From an uncultured Pelagibacteraceae bacterium (GTDB lineage: Bacteria; Pseudomonadota; Alphaproteobacteria; Pelagibacterales; Pelagibacteraceae), in NCBI GenBank assembly GCA_902557235.1, contig CACDZR010000005.1, positions 1 to 64,000 on the forward strand: DNA of 64,000 bases, given 5' to 3'. The position numbers were made by a program, and so were the translations under genes. Below are positions 13,248-23,026 of this stretch, in pieces. Under the pieces are notes generated by a model. It was not told the DNA's origin, did no database searches, and saw only the letters and a program-made list of their open reading frames with translations. Each line of letters opens with the position of its first letter. Positions within the stretch are counted from its first letter, which is position 1.

Positions 13248-13984
13248 TCATTACTGGTGGCGCTACTAGAATTGGTGCTGCAATAGCTGAGAAATTATCT
13301 GGTCCTAACGTAGAAATTACCATTCATTATAATAAATCAAAGTCAAAAGCTCAAAACTTAAAAAATAAATTAGAAAAATTTGGAACAAAAATTTATTTAG
13401 TAAGTGGTGATTTAAGTAAAGAGAAGGACATTAATAAAATAATAAAATTCTCAAAGTCAAAAATGAAATTTTTTGACTGTTTAGTAAATAATGCTTCATT
13501 GTTTGAAAATGATAAGTTGGAGAATTTTACTTCAAAAAGCTGGGAAAAACATATTTCAACAAATTTAAAAGCCCCTGCTCTTTTATCAAAAGAATTTTCA
13601 AAGAATATTCGAGGGAATAATAACAATATAATAAATATCGTTGACCAAAGAATATTTAAACTAACCCCGTATTTTTTTTCATACACCTTAAGCAAAACTG
13701 GTTTATATACTTTGACCAAAACTAGTGCAATGAGCTTATCACCAAACATAAGGGTTAATGGTATAGCACCTGGACCAACAATTAAAAATAAAAGACAGTC
13801 AGAAAAACACTTTAAAAGTCAGTATTTAGCAACTCCACTTAAAAAACAGGTTGACGTAATTGAGATTTGTAATGCAGTTGACTTTTTTTTAAAAAACAGC
13901 TCTATTACGGGTCAGGTTTTAGCTATAGATAGTGGTCAAAGTTTGAACTGGCAAACACCAGACATAATAAAAGGTAAAGAATGA
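13229..13984 (+). CDS. SDR oxidoreductase, pteridine reductase/FolM-like
   Basis: A 251-residue short-chain dehydrogenase. The cofactor loop is [12 protein letters not shown], with the Arg typical of NADPH-dependent pteridine reductases, then NNAS, and the catalytic Tyr-x3-Lys in [14 protein letters not shown], followed by [10 protein letters not shown]. Pteridine reductase/FolM members reduce dihydropterins and sometimes dihydrofolate. The four-base ATGA overlap with a dihydroneopterin-aldolase-like gene supports a folate or pterin role. A different SDR substrate cannot be excluded. It overlaps uvrB by 19 bases. Confidence 0.8.
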
Positions 13985-14406
13985 AAAAAAATAATCTTAA
14001 AATTGTAAAGATTGATAAGTCTAAAAACCTATTTAATTATGAAAAAAAAATACTCATTAATGAACTTATTTTAGATTTAAAACTTGGTTATTATGATTTT
14101 GAAAAAGAAAAACCTCAAAAAGTAAAATTTAGTCTTGAAATTGATTATCAAGATAAAAAGCCTTCAAATGATAAGGACATTAAATCTATTGTTAATTATA
14201 GTACAATTGTAAAACTTATTACAAAACTGGTTAAAAAAAAGCATTACAATTTCTTAGAAACTTTAGCAGAATCTGTTTTTGATGAATTATTCAAAGATAA
14301 AAGAATTGCAAAAATAATGCTTAAAATTGAGAAAATGGAAATTTTAAAAGAATGTTCATCAGTTGGTATTCAAATTACCAAAAAAAGAAGTCATGATAAG
14401 TTCTGA
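13981..14406 (+). CDS. folB: Dihydroneopterin aldolase family protein
   Basis: A 141-residue FolB-type protein, which in folate synthesis cleaves dihydroneopterin to 6-hydroxymethyl-dihydropterin. The tunnelling-fold pattern is visible: [23 protein letters not shown] near residues 23-45, where the active-site Glu precedes a Pro-Gln pair, then [10 protein letters not shown] and [16 protein letters not shown], ending with the basic KIEKMEIL strand. An N-terminal extension of about 20 lysine-rich residues is slightly unusual. It overlaps the pteridine-reductase-like gene upstream (ATGA) and uvrC downstream (14 bases). Confidence 0.82.
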   Translation: MKKNNLKIVKIDKSKNLFNYEKKILINELILDLKLGYYDFEKEKPQKVKFSLEIDYQDKKPSNDKDIKSIVNYSTIVKLITKLVKKKHYNFLETLAESVFDELFKDKRIAKIMLKIEKMEILKECSSVGIQITKKRSHDKF

Positions 14407-16228
14407 AACCGGAAAAGAAGCAATAAAAAAAGAACTACCTTTAATTCCTAAACTTCCAGGTGTTTACAGAATGCTTAACGAAAAAGGTGATATCCTTTAT
14501 GTTGGAAAAGCAAAAAATTTACCTAACAGGCTTAAAAGCTATGTTGCGGAAAAAAATCATATTATTAGGACTGAAAGAATGTTATCTCAAACAAGAAAGC
14601 TTGAGATAACAACTACTTCAAATGAGAGCGAAGCATTATTACTTGAAGCTAATTTAATCAAAAAATATAAACCGAAATTTAATATCCTTTTAAGAGACGA
14701 TAAATCTTTTCCATTCATTTTTATTGGAAATAAAGATCAATGGCCGCAAATTAAAAGACACAGAGGGAAGAAAACAAAAGAAGGATTTTATTTTGGACCA
14801 TTTGCATCAGCTGGTTCAGCTAATTGGACTATAAAGATGATACAAAAAATTTTTCACTTAAGAGTTTGTGATGACACTGTTTTTAAAAATAGACAACGTC
14901 CATGTATTTTATATCAAATTAAAAGATGCTCAGGTCCATGTGTGGGTTACATAGAAAAAGATGAGTATAAAAAAACTGTTGATGACGCAATCGAATTTGT
15001 TTCTGGAAAATCAAGAAAGATACAAAAAAATCTTTCAGAACTAATGGAAAAAGCAAGTGAAAATTTGGATTTTGAAAAAGCAGTAATCTTGAGAGATAGA
15101 ATAAAATCTTTAAATATTATTCAATCATCTCAAAGAATTAATGAAGCAAATTTAATTGAGGCAGACGTAATTGCTGGGTATAAAGAGTCTGGAAAAACAT
15201 GTATTCAAGTTTTTTTTTATCGATCAAAGCAAAATTGGGGAAATCAAGCTTTCTTTCCAAAGCACGATCCTGATGAAAAACTTAGTGATATATTAAACTC
15301 ATTTGTTTCTCAATTTTATGAAAATAAAAGTGTACCCTCATCAATAATACTATCAGAAGAGATAAAGGAAAAAATTTTAATTGAGAAAACTCTTTCTCAA
15401 AAAGAGGAAAAGCAAATTAACATTTCGGTTGCCAAAAAAGGCTCAAAGTTAAAAGTTATTCACCAAGCAATCAAAAATGCCAAAGATAGTTTAAATAGAA
15501 AGCTTTATGAGAGTCAAAATAATAAAGAACTATTTGACTCAGTAGCAAGCAAATTTAATCTTGAGACAAGTATTAATCTTATAGAGGTTTATGACAACAG
15601 TCATATTCAGGGAACAAATAGTGTTGGAGCTTTAATTGCTTATGGCGATGAGGGATTTATTAAAAAGAGATACAGAAAATTTAATATCAAACTTAAACAA
15701 AATGAACAAGATGACTATGGGATGATGCGAGAAGTGTTAAATAGAAGATTCAAAAGAGCTATACAAGAAAAAGATAATTACCTCACTTTTCCTGACTTAG
15801 TGCTTGTTGATGGTGGAAAAGGTCAGTACTCGGTCGCTAGAGAAACTTTAAATGAACTAGGTCTTCATGATTTACCAATTATAGCGATAGCTAAGGGGAA
15901 GTTAAGAAATAGTGGAAATGAAACCTTTTTTCATGATGGCAAAGAGTTTAAATTTGAAAAAAATGACCCCACTCTTTTCTTTCTACAAAGAATAAGAGAT
16001 GAATCTCATAGATTTGCTATTAGTGCTCATAGAGCTAAAAGAAAAAAAGGAATAAGCAAATCATTATTAGATCAGATTGAAGGTATCGGTTCTATTAGAA
16101 AAAGAGCTTTATTAAATCATTTTGGTTCAGCACGGGCTGTTGAGTCTGCTAGCCTTGACGAGATAAAATCGGTTGAAGGTGTTGAGGCAAAGGTCGCAAA
16201 AAAGATATATAACTTTTTCCATGAATAA
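14393..16228 (+). CDS. uvrC: Excinuclease ABC subunit C
   Basis: Dual nuclease of nucleotide excision repair. The N-terminal GIY-YIG nuclease is seen as PGVYRML...[11 protein letters not shown], followed by a UVR motif ([20 protein letters not shown]) that pairs with UvrB, the RNase H-like C-terminal nuclease ([17 protein letters not shown] and LVDGGKGQ) and tandem helix-hairpin-helix motifs ([18 protein letters not shown]). An upstream in-frame ATG at 14363 exists, but ATG at 14393 gives the usual N-terminus and a smaller overlap with folB. pgsA follows after eight bases, an order common in proteobacteria. Confidence 0.96.
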   Translation: MISSETGKEAIKKELPLIPKLPGVYRMLNEKGDILYVGKAKNLPNRLKSYVAEKNHIIRTERMLSQTRKLEITTTSNESEALLLEANLIKKYKPKFNILLRDDKSFPFIFIGNKDQWPQIKRHRGKKTKEGFYFGPFASAGSANWTIKMIQKIFHLRVCDDTVFKNRQRPCILYQIKRCSGPCVGYIEKDEYKKTVDDAIEFVSGKSRKIQKNLSELMEKASENLDFEKAVILRDRIKSLNIIQSSQRINEANLIEADVIAGYKESGKTCIQVFFYRSKQNWGNQAFFPKHDPDEKLSDILNSFVSQFYENKSVPSSIILSEEIKEKILIEKTLSQKEEKQINISVAKKGSKLKVIHQAIKNAKDSLNRKLYESQNNKELFDSVASKFNLETSINLIEVYDNSHIQGTNSVGALIAYGDEGFIKKRYRKFNIKLKQNEQDDYGMMREVLNRRFKRAIQEKDNYLTFPDLVLVDGGKGQYSVARETLNELGLHDLPIIAIAKGKLRNSGNETFFHDGKEFKFEKNDPTLFFLQRIRDESHRFAISAHRAKRKKGISKSLLDQIEGIGSIRKRALLNHFGSARAVESASLDEIKSVEGVEAKVAKKIYNFFHE

Positions 16229-16236
16229 AAAAAAAT

Positions 16237-16821
16237 ATGCTTAAAAAAATACCGAACATTCTGACTGTTGGACGGATTTTAATTGTTCCTTTTTTTGTGT
16301 TGGCTTTTTACTTGCCTGGATTTTATGGAGATTTAACAGCTTTAATTTTATTTATAGTTGCATCTTTCACAGATTTTTTAGATGGAATGTTGGCCAGATT
16401 TCTTGGGGAAGAGTCAAAACTTGGGGAATTACTAGATCCAATAGCAGATAAGATTATTGTTGCGACTGCTCTTATACTTTTGGTGATGGATGGAACTATA
16501 AGAAACTATGAAGTAATAGCTGCGATCATTATCTTAACTCGAGAAATATTGATTTCAGGATTAAGAGAATTTTTAGCTAAAGGAAAAATTAAATTACCAG
16601 TTTCAAATCTAGCAAAATTGAAAACTGTATTACAAATGGTTTCTATAGGTCTTTTGTTGTCGGGTGAAACTGGAAATAAAATTATTAATTTCCAAGACTA
16701 CAATGCACAAACTATTGGCATAATTCTCTTATGGCTTTCGGCTGCTTTAACTCTTTTCACTGGATATGAATATATGCGGAAGGGAATTGATCACGCAATT
16801 TCAGAGGACAGCAAAGATTAG
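16237..16821 (+). CDS. pgsA: CDP-diacylglycerol--glycerol-3-phosphate 3-phosphatidyltransferase
   Basis: Integral membrane enzyme making phosphatidylglycerol-phosphate, the first step to PG and cardiolipin. The CDP-alcohol phosphotransferase signature D-G-x2-A-R-x8-G-x3-D-x3-D is clear: FLDGMLARFLGEESKLGELLDPIADK. Several hydrophobic helices span the 194 residues, matching family length. It lies eight bases after uvrC. Its stop TAG shares a four-base overlap (TTAG) with the stop of convergent ilvE. Confidence 0.95.
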   Translation: MLKKIPNILTVGRILIVPFFVLAFYLPGFYGDLTALILFIVASFTDFLDGMLARFLGEESKLGELLDPIADKIIVATALILLVMDGTIRNYEVIAAIIILTREILISGLREFLAKGKIKLPVSNLAKLKTVLQMVSIGLLLSGETGNKIINFQDYNAQTIGIILLWLSAALTLFTGYEYMRKGIDHAISEDSKD

Positions 16822-17699
16822 GCTGCTTTTTTTTTTCTAACTATTTGCTGATAACTTTCGTTTAAACCAATTATTAAATCACAAACTTTAAATTCATTTT
16901 CAGCAATACACGATACTGGAGTCACTTCTGCTGCAGTCCCCGTTAAAAAACATCCAACAAAATCCTTTAATTCTTTAGGATTGATTTTTCTTTCATGAAC
17001 TTTAATATTTTTTGATTTTGCAATTTCAATTACAGTCCTTCTTGTAATTCCATCCAGAAAAGAATCTGGAACAGGTGTGTGAAGCTCACCGATCTTATCT
17101 TTGAAAAAAATATTTGCACCAGTTGCTTCAGCAATATTACCTTCATGATCTAACATTAGAGAATCTGTATAACCATTTTTTTCCGCTTCATGTTTTGAAA
17201 GTGTACATATCATATATAGACCTGAAGCTTTTGTATCCCATGGAATTGTATTGGGAGCTGGCCTCCTCCAATTCGAAATATTCAATTTAATTCCCTCAAC
17301 TTTTAATTTTGGGTCAAAATACGAACCCCATTCCCATGTTGCAATTGCAACATGAATTTTTGTTTGTTGAGCAGAGATTGCCATCATTTCACTTCCTCTC
17401 CAAGCTACTGGTCTCACGTACCCATTTTCAACTTTTTGATTTTTTATAATAGAATTTGAAGCAGCATTAATTTCTGCCTCAGAGTAAGGTATTTCAAATC
17501 CCATTCTTCTTGCTGAATGAAAAAATCTTGAAGTATGCTCCTCTAGTTTAAAGATTGAACCATCATAAACTCTTTCTCCTTCAAAAACACAGCTAGCGTA
17601 GTGTAATCCATGACTTAAGACGTGTAATTTAACATCTGACCAATCTACTAGTTCGCCATTGTACCATATTTTACCAGATCTTTTATCGTAAGGTATCAT
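16818..17699 (-). CDS. ilvE: Branched-chain amino-acid aminotransferase
   Basis: Class IV PLP aminotransferase for the last step of valine, leucine and isoleucine synthesis. The 293-residue protein has the family's N-terminal GKIWYNGELVDW, HYASCVFEGERVY, RPVAWRG, the PLP-lysine neighbourhood WDTKASGLYM and GNIAEATGANIFF, then DGITRRTVIEIAK and a late FLTGTAAEVTPV. The ATG at 17697-17699 fits the family N-terminus. It is divergent from a MarR-type regulator; that neighbour pairing recurs in alphaproteobacteria. Confidence 0.95.
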   Translation of the reverse strand: MIPYDKRSGKIWYNGELVDWSDVKLHVLSHGLHYASCVFEGERVYDGSIFKLEEHTSRFFHSARRMGFEIPYSEAEINAASNSIIKNQKVENGYVRPVAWRGSEMMAISAQQTKIHVAIATWEWGSYFDPKLKVEGIKLNISNWRRPAPNTIPWDTKASGLYMICTLSKHEAEKNGYTDSLMLDHEGNIAEATGANIFFKDKIGELHTPVPDSFLDGITRRTVIEIAKSKNIKVHERKINPKELKDFVGCFLTGTAAEVTPVSCIAENEFKVCDLIIGLNESYQQIVRKKKAA

Positions 17700-17717
17700 G
17701 TATGAAATATAAAATTA

Positions 17718-17746
17718 TTACTGAAAAATATCTATGTATATATAAT
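17718..17746 (+). promoter_or_regulatory. Putative promoter of the MarR-response regulator-kinase operon
   Basis: TTACTG (17718-17723) and TATAAT (17741-17746) are separated by 17 bases in the short divergent gap between ilvE and the MarR gene. Predicted transcription would begin about 16 bases before the start codon. The -35 match is weak, so the call rests mostly on the perfect -10 and spacing. Confidence 0.45.
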
Positions 17747-17768
17747 ATGTCAATATAACTTACCTGTG

Positions 17769-18206
17769 ATGAAAGAGCTTTTATATTTAAAAGATGAACA
17801 ATTAAAACATTTAATTGAAAAATTATTTATAAGTTATAGAGAAACTTTTTCAGACTCAAAAAAAATTCTCAATAAATACCATATTGGTTTAGCCCACCAA
17901 AAAACTATTCATCTAATATCTATGTATGAAGGAATATCAATTTCAGAACTTATGAAAAAACTTAAAGTATCTAAGCAAAGTTTAAATAGGGTTTTAAAAG
18001 ACTTGATAAAACTTGAGATAGTTTTTTTTAATAAAGATGAAAATGATACAAGAATTAAACATATTTTTCTAAATGAAAAAGGAAAAAAAATTTTTAAAGA
18101 GATTTTTGAGATACAAAAAAAAAGGATTTATAACGCATTACTAAATTCAAGCTCTCAAGAAGTTCTTAATTTTGATGAAGTTTTAAATAGAATAATAAAT
18201 GGATAA
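17769..18206 (+). CDS. MarR-family transcriptional regulator (PetP-like)
   Basis: A winged-helix DNA-binding protein of about 145 residues. The recognition region is GISISELMKKLKVSKQSLNRVLKDLIKLEIV, followed by the wing DENDTRIKHIFLNEKGKKIF, both typical of MarR. A GTG at 17766 directly precedes the ATG at 17769; I prefer the ATG. It overlaps the following OmpR-type regulator by eight bases. A MarR protein encoded next to an OmpR-type regulator recalls PetP/PetR of Rhodobacter capsulatus, needed for cytochrome bc1 expression. That parallel is inferred from gene order and family only. Confidence 0.85.
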   Translation: MKELLYLKDEQLKHLIEKLFISYRETFSDSKKILNKYHIGLAHQKTIHLISMYEGISISELMKKLKVSKQSLNRVLKDLIKLEIVFFNKDENDTRIKHIFLNEKGKKIFKEIFEIQKKRIYNALLNSSSQEVLNFDEVLNRIING

Positions 18207-18876
18207 TTTTCAAGCTCATATTTTAGTAGTGGATGATGATGAAGGTATAAGATCATTAGTTAAAAAATATTTAAATGAGAAAAAATATTTAGTTACAACA
18301 GCTGATAATGCAGAAAATGCATCTGAAAAAATAAACATCATTAAATTTGATTTAATAATCTTGGACATAATGATGCCAGGAAAAAGTGGATTAGATTTTT
18401 TGAGAGAACATAAAGAAAAAATAAATACTCCAATAATATTATTGACAGCAAAAGGTGAGCCAAATGAAAGAATAGAAGGGCTTGAGATGGGAGCAGATGA
18501 TTATCTGCCGAAACCATTCGAACCCAAAGAACTGGACCTAAGAATTAAAAATATAATTAATAAAACAAAAAAAAATAATTTAAAAAAAGTTATAAAATTT
18601 GAAAACATTAAAATTGATTTGAACAAACAAATAATTTTTCATGGAAATTCAGAATTTAAAATAAATAATACTGAAAAAACAATATTAGAAAAAATGATTA
18701 ACAACCCAGGAAAAGTATTTGAGAGAGAAGAAATTGGTAAATTAATTGACTTAGACAAAGAAAGATCAATTGATGTTATTATAACAAGATTGAGAAAGAA
18801 AATTGAAATAGATCCAAAAAATCCTAAATTTCTTCAAACTATAAGGGGAGCTGGCTATGTTTTATGGATTGAATAG
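18199..18876 (+). CDS. OmpR/PhoB-family response regulator (PetR-like)
   Basis: A 225-residue two-component regulator. The receiver domain (residues about 8-120) shows the acidic cluster VVDDDEG, phospho-acceptor D56 in LILDIMMPG, LTAKGE and the conserved Lys in YLPKPFEP. The C-terminal winged-helix domain follows, with DKERSIDVIITRLRKKIE and TIRGAGYVL, which are hallmarks of OmpR-type DNA binding. It overlaps both the upstream MarR gene and the downstream kinase gene (20 bases), so all three should be cotranscribed. Targets are not known from sequence; cytochrome genes are one possibility by analogy with PetR. Confidence 0.93.
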   Translation: MDNFQAHILVVDDDEGIRSLVKKYLNEKKYLVTTADNAENASEKINIIKFDLIILDIMMPGKSGLDFLREHKEKINTPIILLTAKGEPNERIEGLEMGADDYLPKPFEPKELDLRIKNIINKTKKNNLKKVIKFENIKIDLNKQIIFHGNSEFKINNTEKTILEKMINNPGKVFEREEIGKLIDLDKERSIDVIITRLRKKIEIDPKNPKFLQTIRGAGYVLWIE

Positions 18877-20176
18877 ATTGGTAAAAAATTTACTGCCAAA
18901 AAGATTATTCTACAGAGCTTTATTGATAGTTGCTATTCCTGTGATCTTAATTCAATTAATAATTACAATAGTTTTTTTTGATAGTCTTTGGATAAAAACA
19001 AATAAAGGAATGACACGAGCGTTAGTTAGTGAAATTCAAACTTTTATTGAAGTTTATAGTAATGATAATTACGAAAAAGATGACATTAAAAACATTTTTT
19101 CATTATATCAAGATTTGAATATTGAATTTATTGAAGATAATAATTTTAATTTTTCTTACAATGAAAGATGGTTTAGCCCAATTGATAGAACATTGAGGAG
19201 AGAATTAAAATCTAGATTTGCATTAGAAATATTTTGGTTTGATACAACAAGCTATAAAGAGCTAGTTGATCTAAGAATAAAATATCAAAATGGATATTTC
19301 AAATTCATTGTTCCTAAAGATAGACTGACAAGCACATCTGCAAGATTGTTTGGATTATGGATAACTGTTCCAGCATTTATCGTTGTCATTATTTCACTAA
19401 TATTTTTAAAAAATCAAACAAGACCAATTACAGCTCTGGCTAAAGCTGCTGAAAAATTTGGAAGGGGCGAAAATGTTGATGAATTTAAACCTTCAGGCGC
19501 AGCTGAGATACGTCAGGCGGGCTATGAATTTGATAGAATGAGAAAAAGAATAATGAGACATTTAAATCAAAGATCTGAAATGCTATCTGGGATTAGTCAT
19601 GATTTAAGAACACCTTTAACAAGAATGAAATTACAAACTGAGTTTATAAAAGATAAATCCTTAGCTAGTAAGTTAACTGAGGACATAAATGAAATGGAAA
19701 AAATGCTTAATGAGTATTTGCAGTTTACAAGCTCTTCATTTATTGAAAAAGATGAACTTTTTAATCTTAGTGATTTAATCGATGAAATTATAATCAAATA
19801 CAATAATGGAAATATCACGAAAGAGATACCACCAAGAGTTTACTTAAATGGACGAAAAAATTTAATTAAAAGATGTCTGAATAATCTTATAGATAATTCT
19901 ATTAAATATGCGAACAAAATAAATGTTGAACTTACAAAAAATAAAACAAACTTAGTGATTAAAGTTGAGGATGATGGTCCAGGAATACCAGATAGTGAAT
20001 ACGATAATGTATTTAAACCTTTCTACAAAATAGACAAAGGAAGAGCAGACTCAAAATCTAGTGTTGGTCTTGGTCTATCAATAGCGTCTGATATCGTTCG
20101 TTCTCACGGTGGTAATATAAAATTAAATAAATCTAATTTGAACGGACTTGAAGTTAAGATTTTTTTGCCCGTTTAA
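18857..20176 (+). CDS. EnvZ-type sensor histidine kinase
   Basis: A 439-residue membrane sensor kinase, cognate partner of the preceding regulator. Membrane segments lie at about residues 15-38 and 166-186 and enclose a periplasmic sensor region of roughly 125 residues. A HAMP linker (TRPITALAKAAEKFGRG) leads to the HisKA helix with H248 in GISHDLRTPLTRMKL. The ATPase domain has the N box CLNNLIDNSIKYA, G1 EDDGPGIP and GLGLSIASDIVRSHGG. It overlaps the regulator by 20 bases and its end overlaps convergent ubiK by 23 bases. Confidence 0.93.
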   Translation: MFYGLNRLVKNLLPKRLFYRALLIVAIPVILIQLIITIVFFDSLWIKTNKGMTRALVSEIQTFIEVYSNDNYEKDDIKNIFSLYQDLNIEFIEDNNFNFSYNERWFSPIDRTLRRELKSRFALEIFWFDTTSYKELVDLRIKYQNGYFKFIVPKDRLTSTSARLFGLWITVPAFIVVIISLIFLKNQTRPITALAKAAEKFGRGENVDEFKPSGAAEIRQAGYEFDRMRKRIMRHLNQRSEMLSGISHDLRTPLTRMKLQTEFIKDKSLASKLTEDINEMEKMLNEYLQFTSSSFIEKDELFNLSDLIDEIIIKYNNGNITKEIPPRVYLNGRKNLIKRCLNNLIDNSIKYANKINVELTKNKTNLVIKVEDDGPGIPDSEYDNVFKPFYKIDKGRADSKSSVGLGLSIASDIVRSHGGNIKLNKSNLNGLEVKIFLPV

Positions 20177-20402
20177 TCTTTTTTTTCAAAACCTGTTTTT
20201 TTTCAAGTCTTTTCTCCAAATTTTCGACTCTTTTGGAAAGAATATCAAATTCATCCTTACTCGTTAATTTCATTTTAAATACAATTTCATCTCTTTTTGA
20301 TTTTAAAATGTTTACTATCTCATTTTTTAAGTCTCTAGATGAGACTAATCCTTGTTCTAAAAGTTTAGTAAATTTATCAAATACGAATTTTGAATTTTTC
20401 AT
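20154..20402 (-). CDS. ubiK: UbiK/BMFP-family accessory protein
   Basis: An 82-residue protein of the BMFP/YqiC family. UbiK homologues assist the soluble ubiquinone-biosynthesis complex and have been linked to membrane fusion activity in vitro. The sequence shows an amphipathic N-terminal helix (FDKFTKLLEQGLVSSRDLKNEI) and a C-terminal coiled coil (FDILSKRVENLEKRLEK) followed by a basic tail. Its end lies inside the kinase gene on the other strand. It is divergent from lgt with 50 bases between the starts. Its role in ubiquinone synthesis is inferred from family. Confidence 0.75.
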   Translation of the reverse strand: MKNSKFVFDKFTKLLEQGLVSSRDLKNEIVNILKSKRDEIVFKMKLTSKDEFDILSKRVENLEKRLEKKQVLKKKIKRAKKS

Positions 20403-20452
20403 ATATTTATTAAATAAGTTAATATATCTTTACTCTATTATTATAATTAAAA

Positions 20453-21229
20453 ATGTTCATTAATAATTTTGACCCAGTTGCATTTAGTTTATTTTCTTTA
20501 GAGTTTAGGTGGTATTCTTTATCGTATATATTTGGAATTCTTGCTGGATGGGTCTTAGCAAAAAGAATTTTTATAAAAGACGACAGCTTAAAAGAAAAAT
20601 TCGACGATTACATTACTTTTGTAATCTTGGGTATTATAATTGGTGGCAGATTAGGTTACGTAATTTTTTATAATTTTGATTACTATTTAGTAAACCCTGT
20701 TGAAATTTTTAAAATTTGGAATGGGGGAATGTCATTCCATGGTGGACTATTGGGTGTAATTGTTATGAGTATATGGTTTGCAAGAAAGCATAGTCATAAT
20801 TCATATATTTATCTTGATGTTGTCTCTTTAGTTGCTCCTATAGGAATCTTTTTTGGGCGTATTGCAAATTTTATCAATTCGGAGCTTTATGGGAAAGAAA
20901 CTGCTTTACCATGGGGAGTTAAATTTGAAAAAATTGATGAAATATATCGTCATCCATCTCAACTTTATGAAGCTTTTTTTGAGGGGCTGTTATTGTTTTT
21001 TATATTGATATATTTTCATAAAAGATCATCAGCTAAAAATCCTGGCTTCATATCAGGAATATTTTTAATATTTTACTCTACATTCAGATTTCTAATAGAA
21101 TTTTTAAGAATTCCAGATGAACAATTAGGTTATGTCTTGTTTAGCTTGAGTATGGGACAAATTTTATGTTTAGTATTTTTTATATTTGGTTCTTATTTGA
21201 CTTTAAAAAAATATGATCATCAAAAATAA
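20453..21229 (+). CDS. lgt: Prolipoprotein diacylglyceryl transferase
   Basis: Inner-membrane enzyme that transfers diacylglyceryl from phosphatidylglycerol to the lobe Cys of prolipoproteins. The Lgt signature is clear around residues 136-150 (GRIANFINSELYG), with FHGGLLG upstream and HPSQLYEAFFEG downstream. About seven hydrophobic helices are present over 258 residues. It overlaps the following midA by 17 bases, the start of an lgt-midA-pgeF run that recurs in alphaproteobacteria. Confidence 0.96.
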   Translation: MFINNFDPVAFSLFSLEFRWYSLSYIFGILAGWVLAKRIFIKDDSLKEKFDDYITFVILGIIIGGRLGYVIFYNFDYYLVNPVEIFKIWNGGMSFHGGLLGVIVMSIWFARKHSHNSYIYLDVVSLVAPIGIFFGRIANFINSELYGKETALPWGVKFEKIDEIYRHPSQLYEAFFEGLLLFFILIYFHKRSSAKNPGFISGIFLIFYSTFRFLIEFLRIPDEQLGYVLFSLSMGQILCLVFFIFGSYLTLKKYDHQK

Positions 21230-22262
21230 TTTTGAAATCTCTTTAGATAAATTTATCAATTTTGCTCTGTATGATAAAAAAAAAGGATACTATATGCAAA
21301 AAAGTCCTTTCGGACGAAAGGGTGATTTTATAACTGCACCAAATATTTCCAGAATGTTTTCTGAGATGATAGCTATTTGGATTTTAGGATTTTGGGAAAA
21401 TTTAGGAAATCCAAAAAAAATTAATTTAGTAGAACTTGGTGCAGGAAATGGTGAAATGATGAAAATTTTTCTTGAAACTTTTAAAAAGTTTCCAATATTT
21501 TTTGACTCATGTAATATTTTAATTCATGAAAAGAGTCTAAAACTAAAAAAAATTCAAAAAGATAAATTAGACAAAGATAAAATAGTTTGGATTAACAATC
21601 TGAAAGAAATAAAAAAATTTCCAACAATCTTTATTGCTAATGAATTTTTTGACGCAATGGCAATAAAACAATTTATTAAAAAAAGAAATATATGGTTTGA
21701 AAGATATGTAATTTTTAAAAATAAAAAAAAAGCCTTTTTTAATGAAAAAAGTTTTAATATGAGAAAATTTGAGAAAGAAATTGGTTACAATATTTCAAAA
21801 AATCAAAAATTTATTGAATACTCATTAGTTGGAGTAAGTTATTTAAAAAAAATCACTGATATAATAAAAAAAAATAACGGTGGTCTTCTAATAATAGATT
21901 ATGGGTATGTTGAAAAAAAAATGAAAAATACTCTTAAATCAATTTCAAATCATAAACACAGTAATGTTTTAGAAAATATTGGTAAATCAGATATTACTCA
22001 TAATATAAATTTTTACCTTTTTAAAAAAATAATTGATCAATTGGGTGGCTTAAAAGATTTGATAACAACTCAAGGAAGCTTTTTAGTAAAATTAGGAATA
22101 AAAAATAGAGCTGAAATAATTTCACAAAATCAAAACTTTTCAAAAAAAGCAGATATTTATTATAGATTAAAAAGACTAATAGATGATAAAGAAATGGGTG
22201 ATTTATTTAAGGTAATGTTTATTAAAAAGAAAAATAATAAATATAAATTGGGGTTTAATTGA
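21213..22262 (+). CDS. SAM-dependent methyltransferase, MidA/NDUFAF7 family
   Basis: A 349-residue class I methyltransferase homologous to mitochondrial NDUFAF7/MidA, which methylates an arginine of a complex I subunit during assembly. Motif I is VELGAGNGEMMK, preceded by GRKGDFITAPNISRMFSEMIA and followed by FIANEFFDAMAIKQF and LIIDYGYV, all family hallmarks. The sequence is lysine-rich like many of its neighbours. It overlaps lgt upstream, and its TGA stop overlaps the TTG start of the next gene. Confidence 0.87.
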   Translation: MIIKNNFEISLDKFINFALYDKKKGYYMQKSPFGRKGDFITAPNISRMFSEMIAIWILGFWENLGNPKKINLVELGAGNGEMMKIFLETFKKFPIFFDSCNILIHEKSLKLKKIQKDKLDKDKIVWINNLKEIKKFPTIFIANEFFDAMAIKQFIKKRNIWFERYVIFKNKKKAFFNEKSFNMRKFEKEIGYNISKNQKFIEYSLVGVSYLKKITDIIKKNNGGLLIIDYGYVEKKMKNTLKSISNHKHSNVLENIGKSDITHNINFYLFKKIIDQLGGLKDLITTQGSFLVKLGIKNRAEIISQNQNFSKKADIYYRLKRLIDDKEMGDLFKVMFIKKKNNKYKLGFN

Positions 22263-23017
22263 TAGTTTCAAAAAAATTATCTAAATTAAAAGAAATCAAA
22301 CATGGTTTTTTCAATAATAAAGGCGGGTGCTCGACAGGTATTTATAAAAGTTTAAATTGCGGACCAGGTTCTAATGACTACAAAACAAAAGTTTTTAAGA
22401 ATTTAAGAATTGTTAAAAAAAAAATTAGCAAAAATTCAAAAAATATTTTTTTACTGCATCAAATACATAGTAATAAATTTATTTTCATCAATAAATATTC
22501 TAAGTACCTAAAAAAAAAGAGAGCAGATGCAGTAATTACTGACATTCCAAGATTGCCAATTGGAATTCTTACAGCTGATTGTGTACCAATATTAATTTAC
22601 GATAAAAAAAAAAAGATGGTAGCTGCTATTCATGCTGGATGGAAAGGTGCATATAAAGGAATTATTTCAAAAGTAATAAATTTCATGATTAAAAAGGGCT
22701 GTAAAAAAAAGAATATAATTGCTGTTATAGGTCCTTGTATTGCCCAAAAAAGCTATAACGTAAAAGAAGATTTTAAAAGAAAATTCCTTAAAAAAGACAA
22801 AAGAAATAAAGTTTTTTTTAAAAAAAGAAAAAACTTAATTTATTTTGATTTATCAAAATATGTTAAATTACAACTCAAATTAATGAAAATTACAAATTTA
22901 GATACGATAAATATTGATACTTTTCCCAAAAAAAATAATTTTTTTAGTGCAAGAAGGTCTTTGCATTTAAATCATGATGATTATGGTAGAAATATTTCAT
23001 TAATTATGATTAATTAG
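22259..23017 (+). CDS. pgeF: Laccase-domain (YfiH/PgeF) purine nucleoside phosphorylase family protein
   Basis: A 252-residue member of the multicopper-polyphenol-oxidase-like family. Homologues act as purine nucleoside phosphorylase/adenosine deaminase or edit misincorporated L-Ser in peptidoglycan precursors. Zinc ligands are visible as HQIHS, TADCVPIL (Cys) and AIHAGWKGAYKG (His), followed by GPCIAQKSYNV. The start is TTG at 22259, overlapping the midA stop (TTGA). ATG alternatives are too far downstream. A second rare-codon start so close to a stop indicates tight coupling. Confidence 0.87.
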   Translation: MIVSKKLSKLKEIKHGFFNNKGGCSTGIYKSLNCGPGSNDYKTKVFKNLRIVKKKISKNSKNIFLLHQIHSNKFIFINKYSKYLKKKRADAVITDIPRLPIGILTADCVPILIYDKKKKMVAAIHAGWKGAYKGIISKVINFMIKKGCKKKNIIAVIGPCIAQKSYNVKEDFKRKFLKKDKRNKVFFKKRKNLIYFDLSKYVKLQLKLMKITNLDTINIDTFPKKNNFFSARRSLHLNHDDYGRNISLIMIN

Positions 23018-23026
23018 AGTTTTTCA

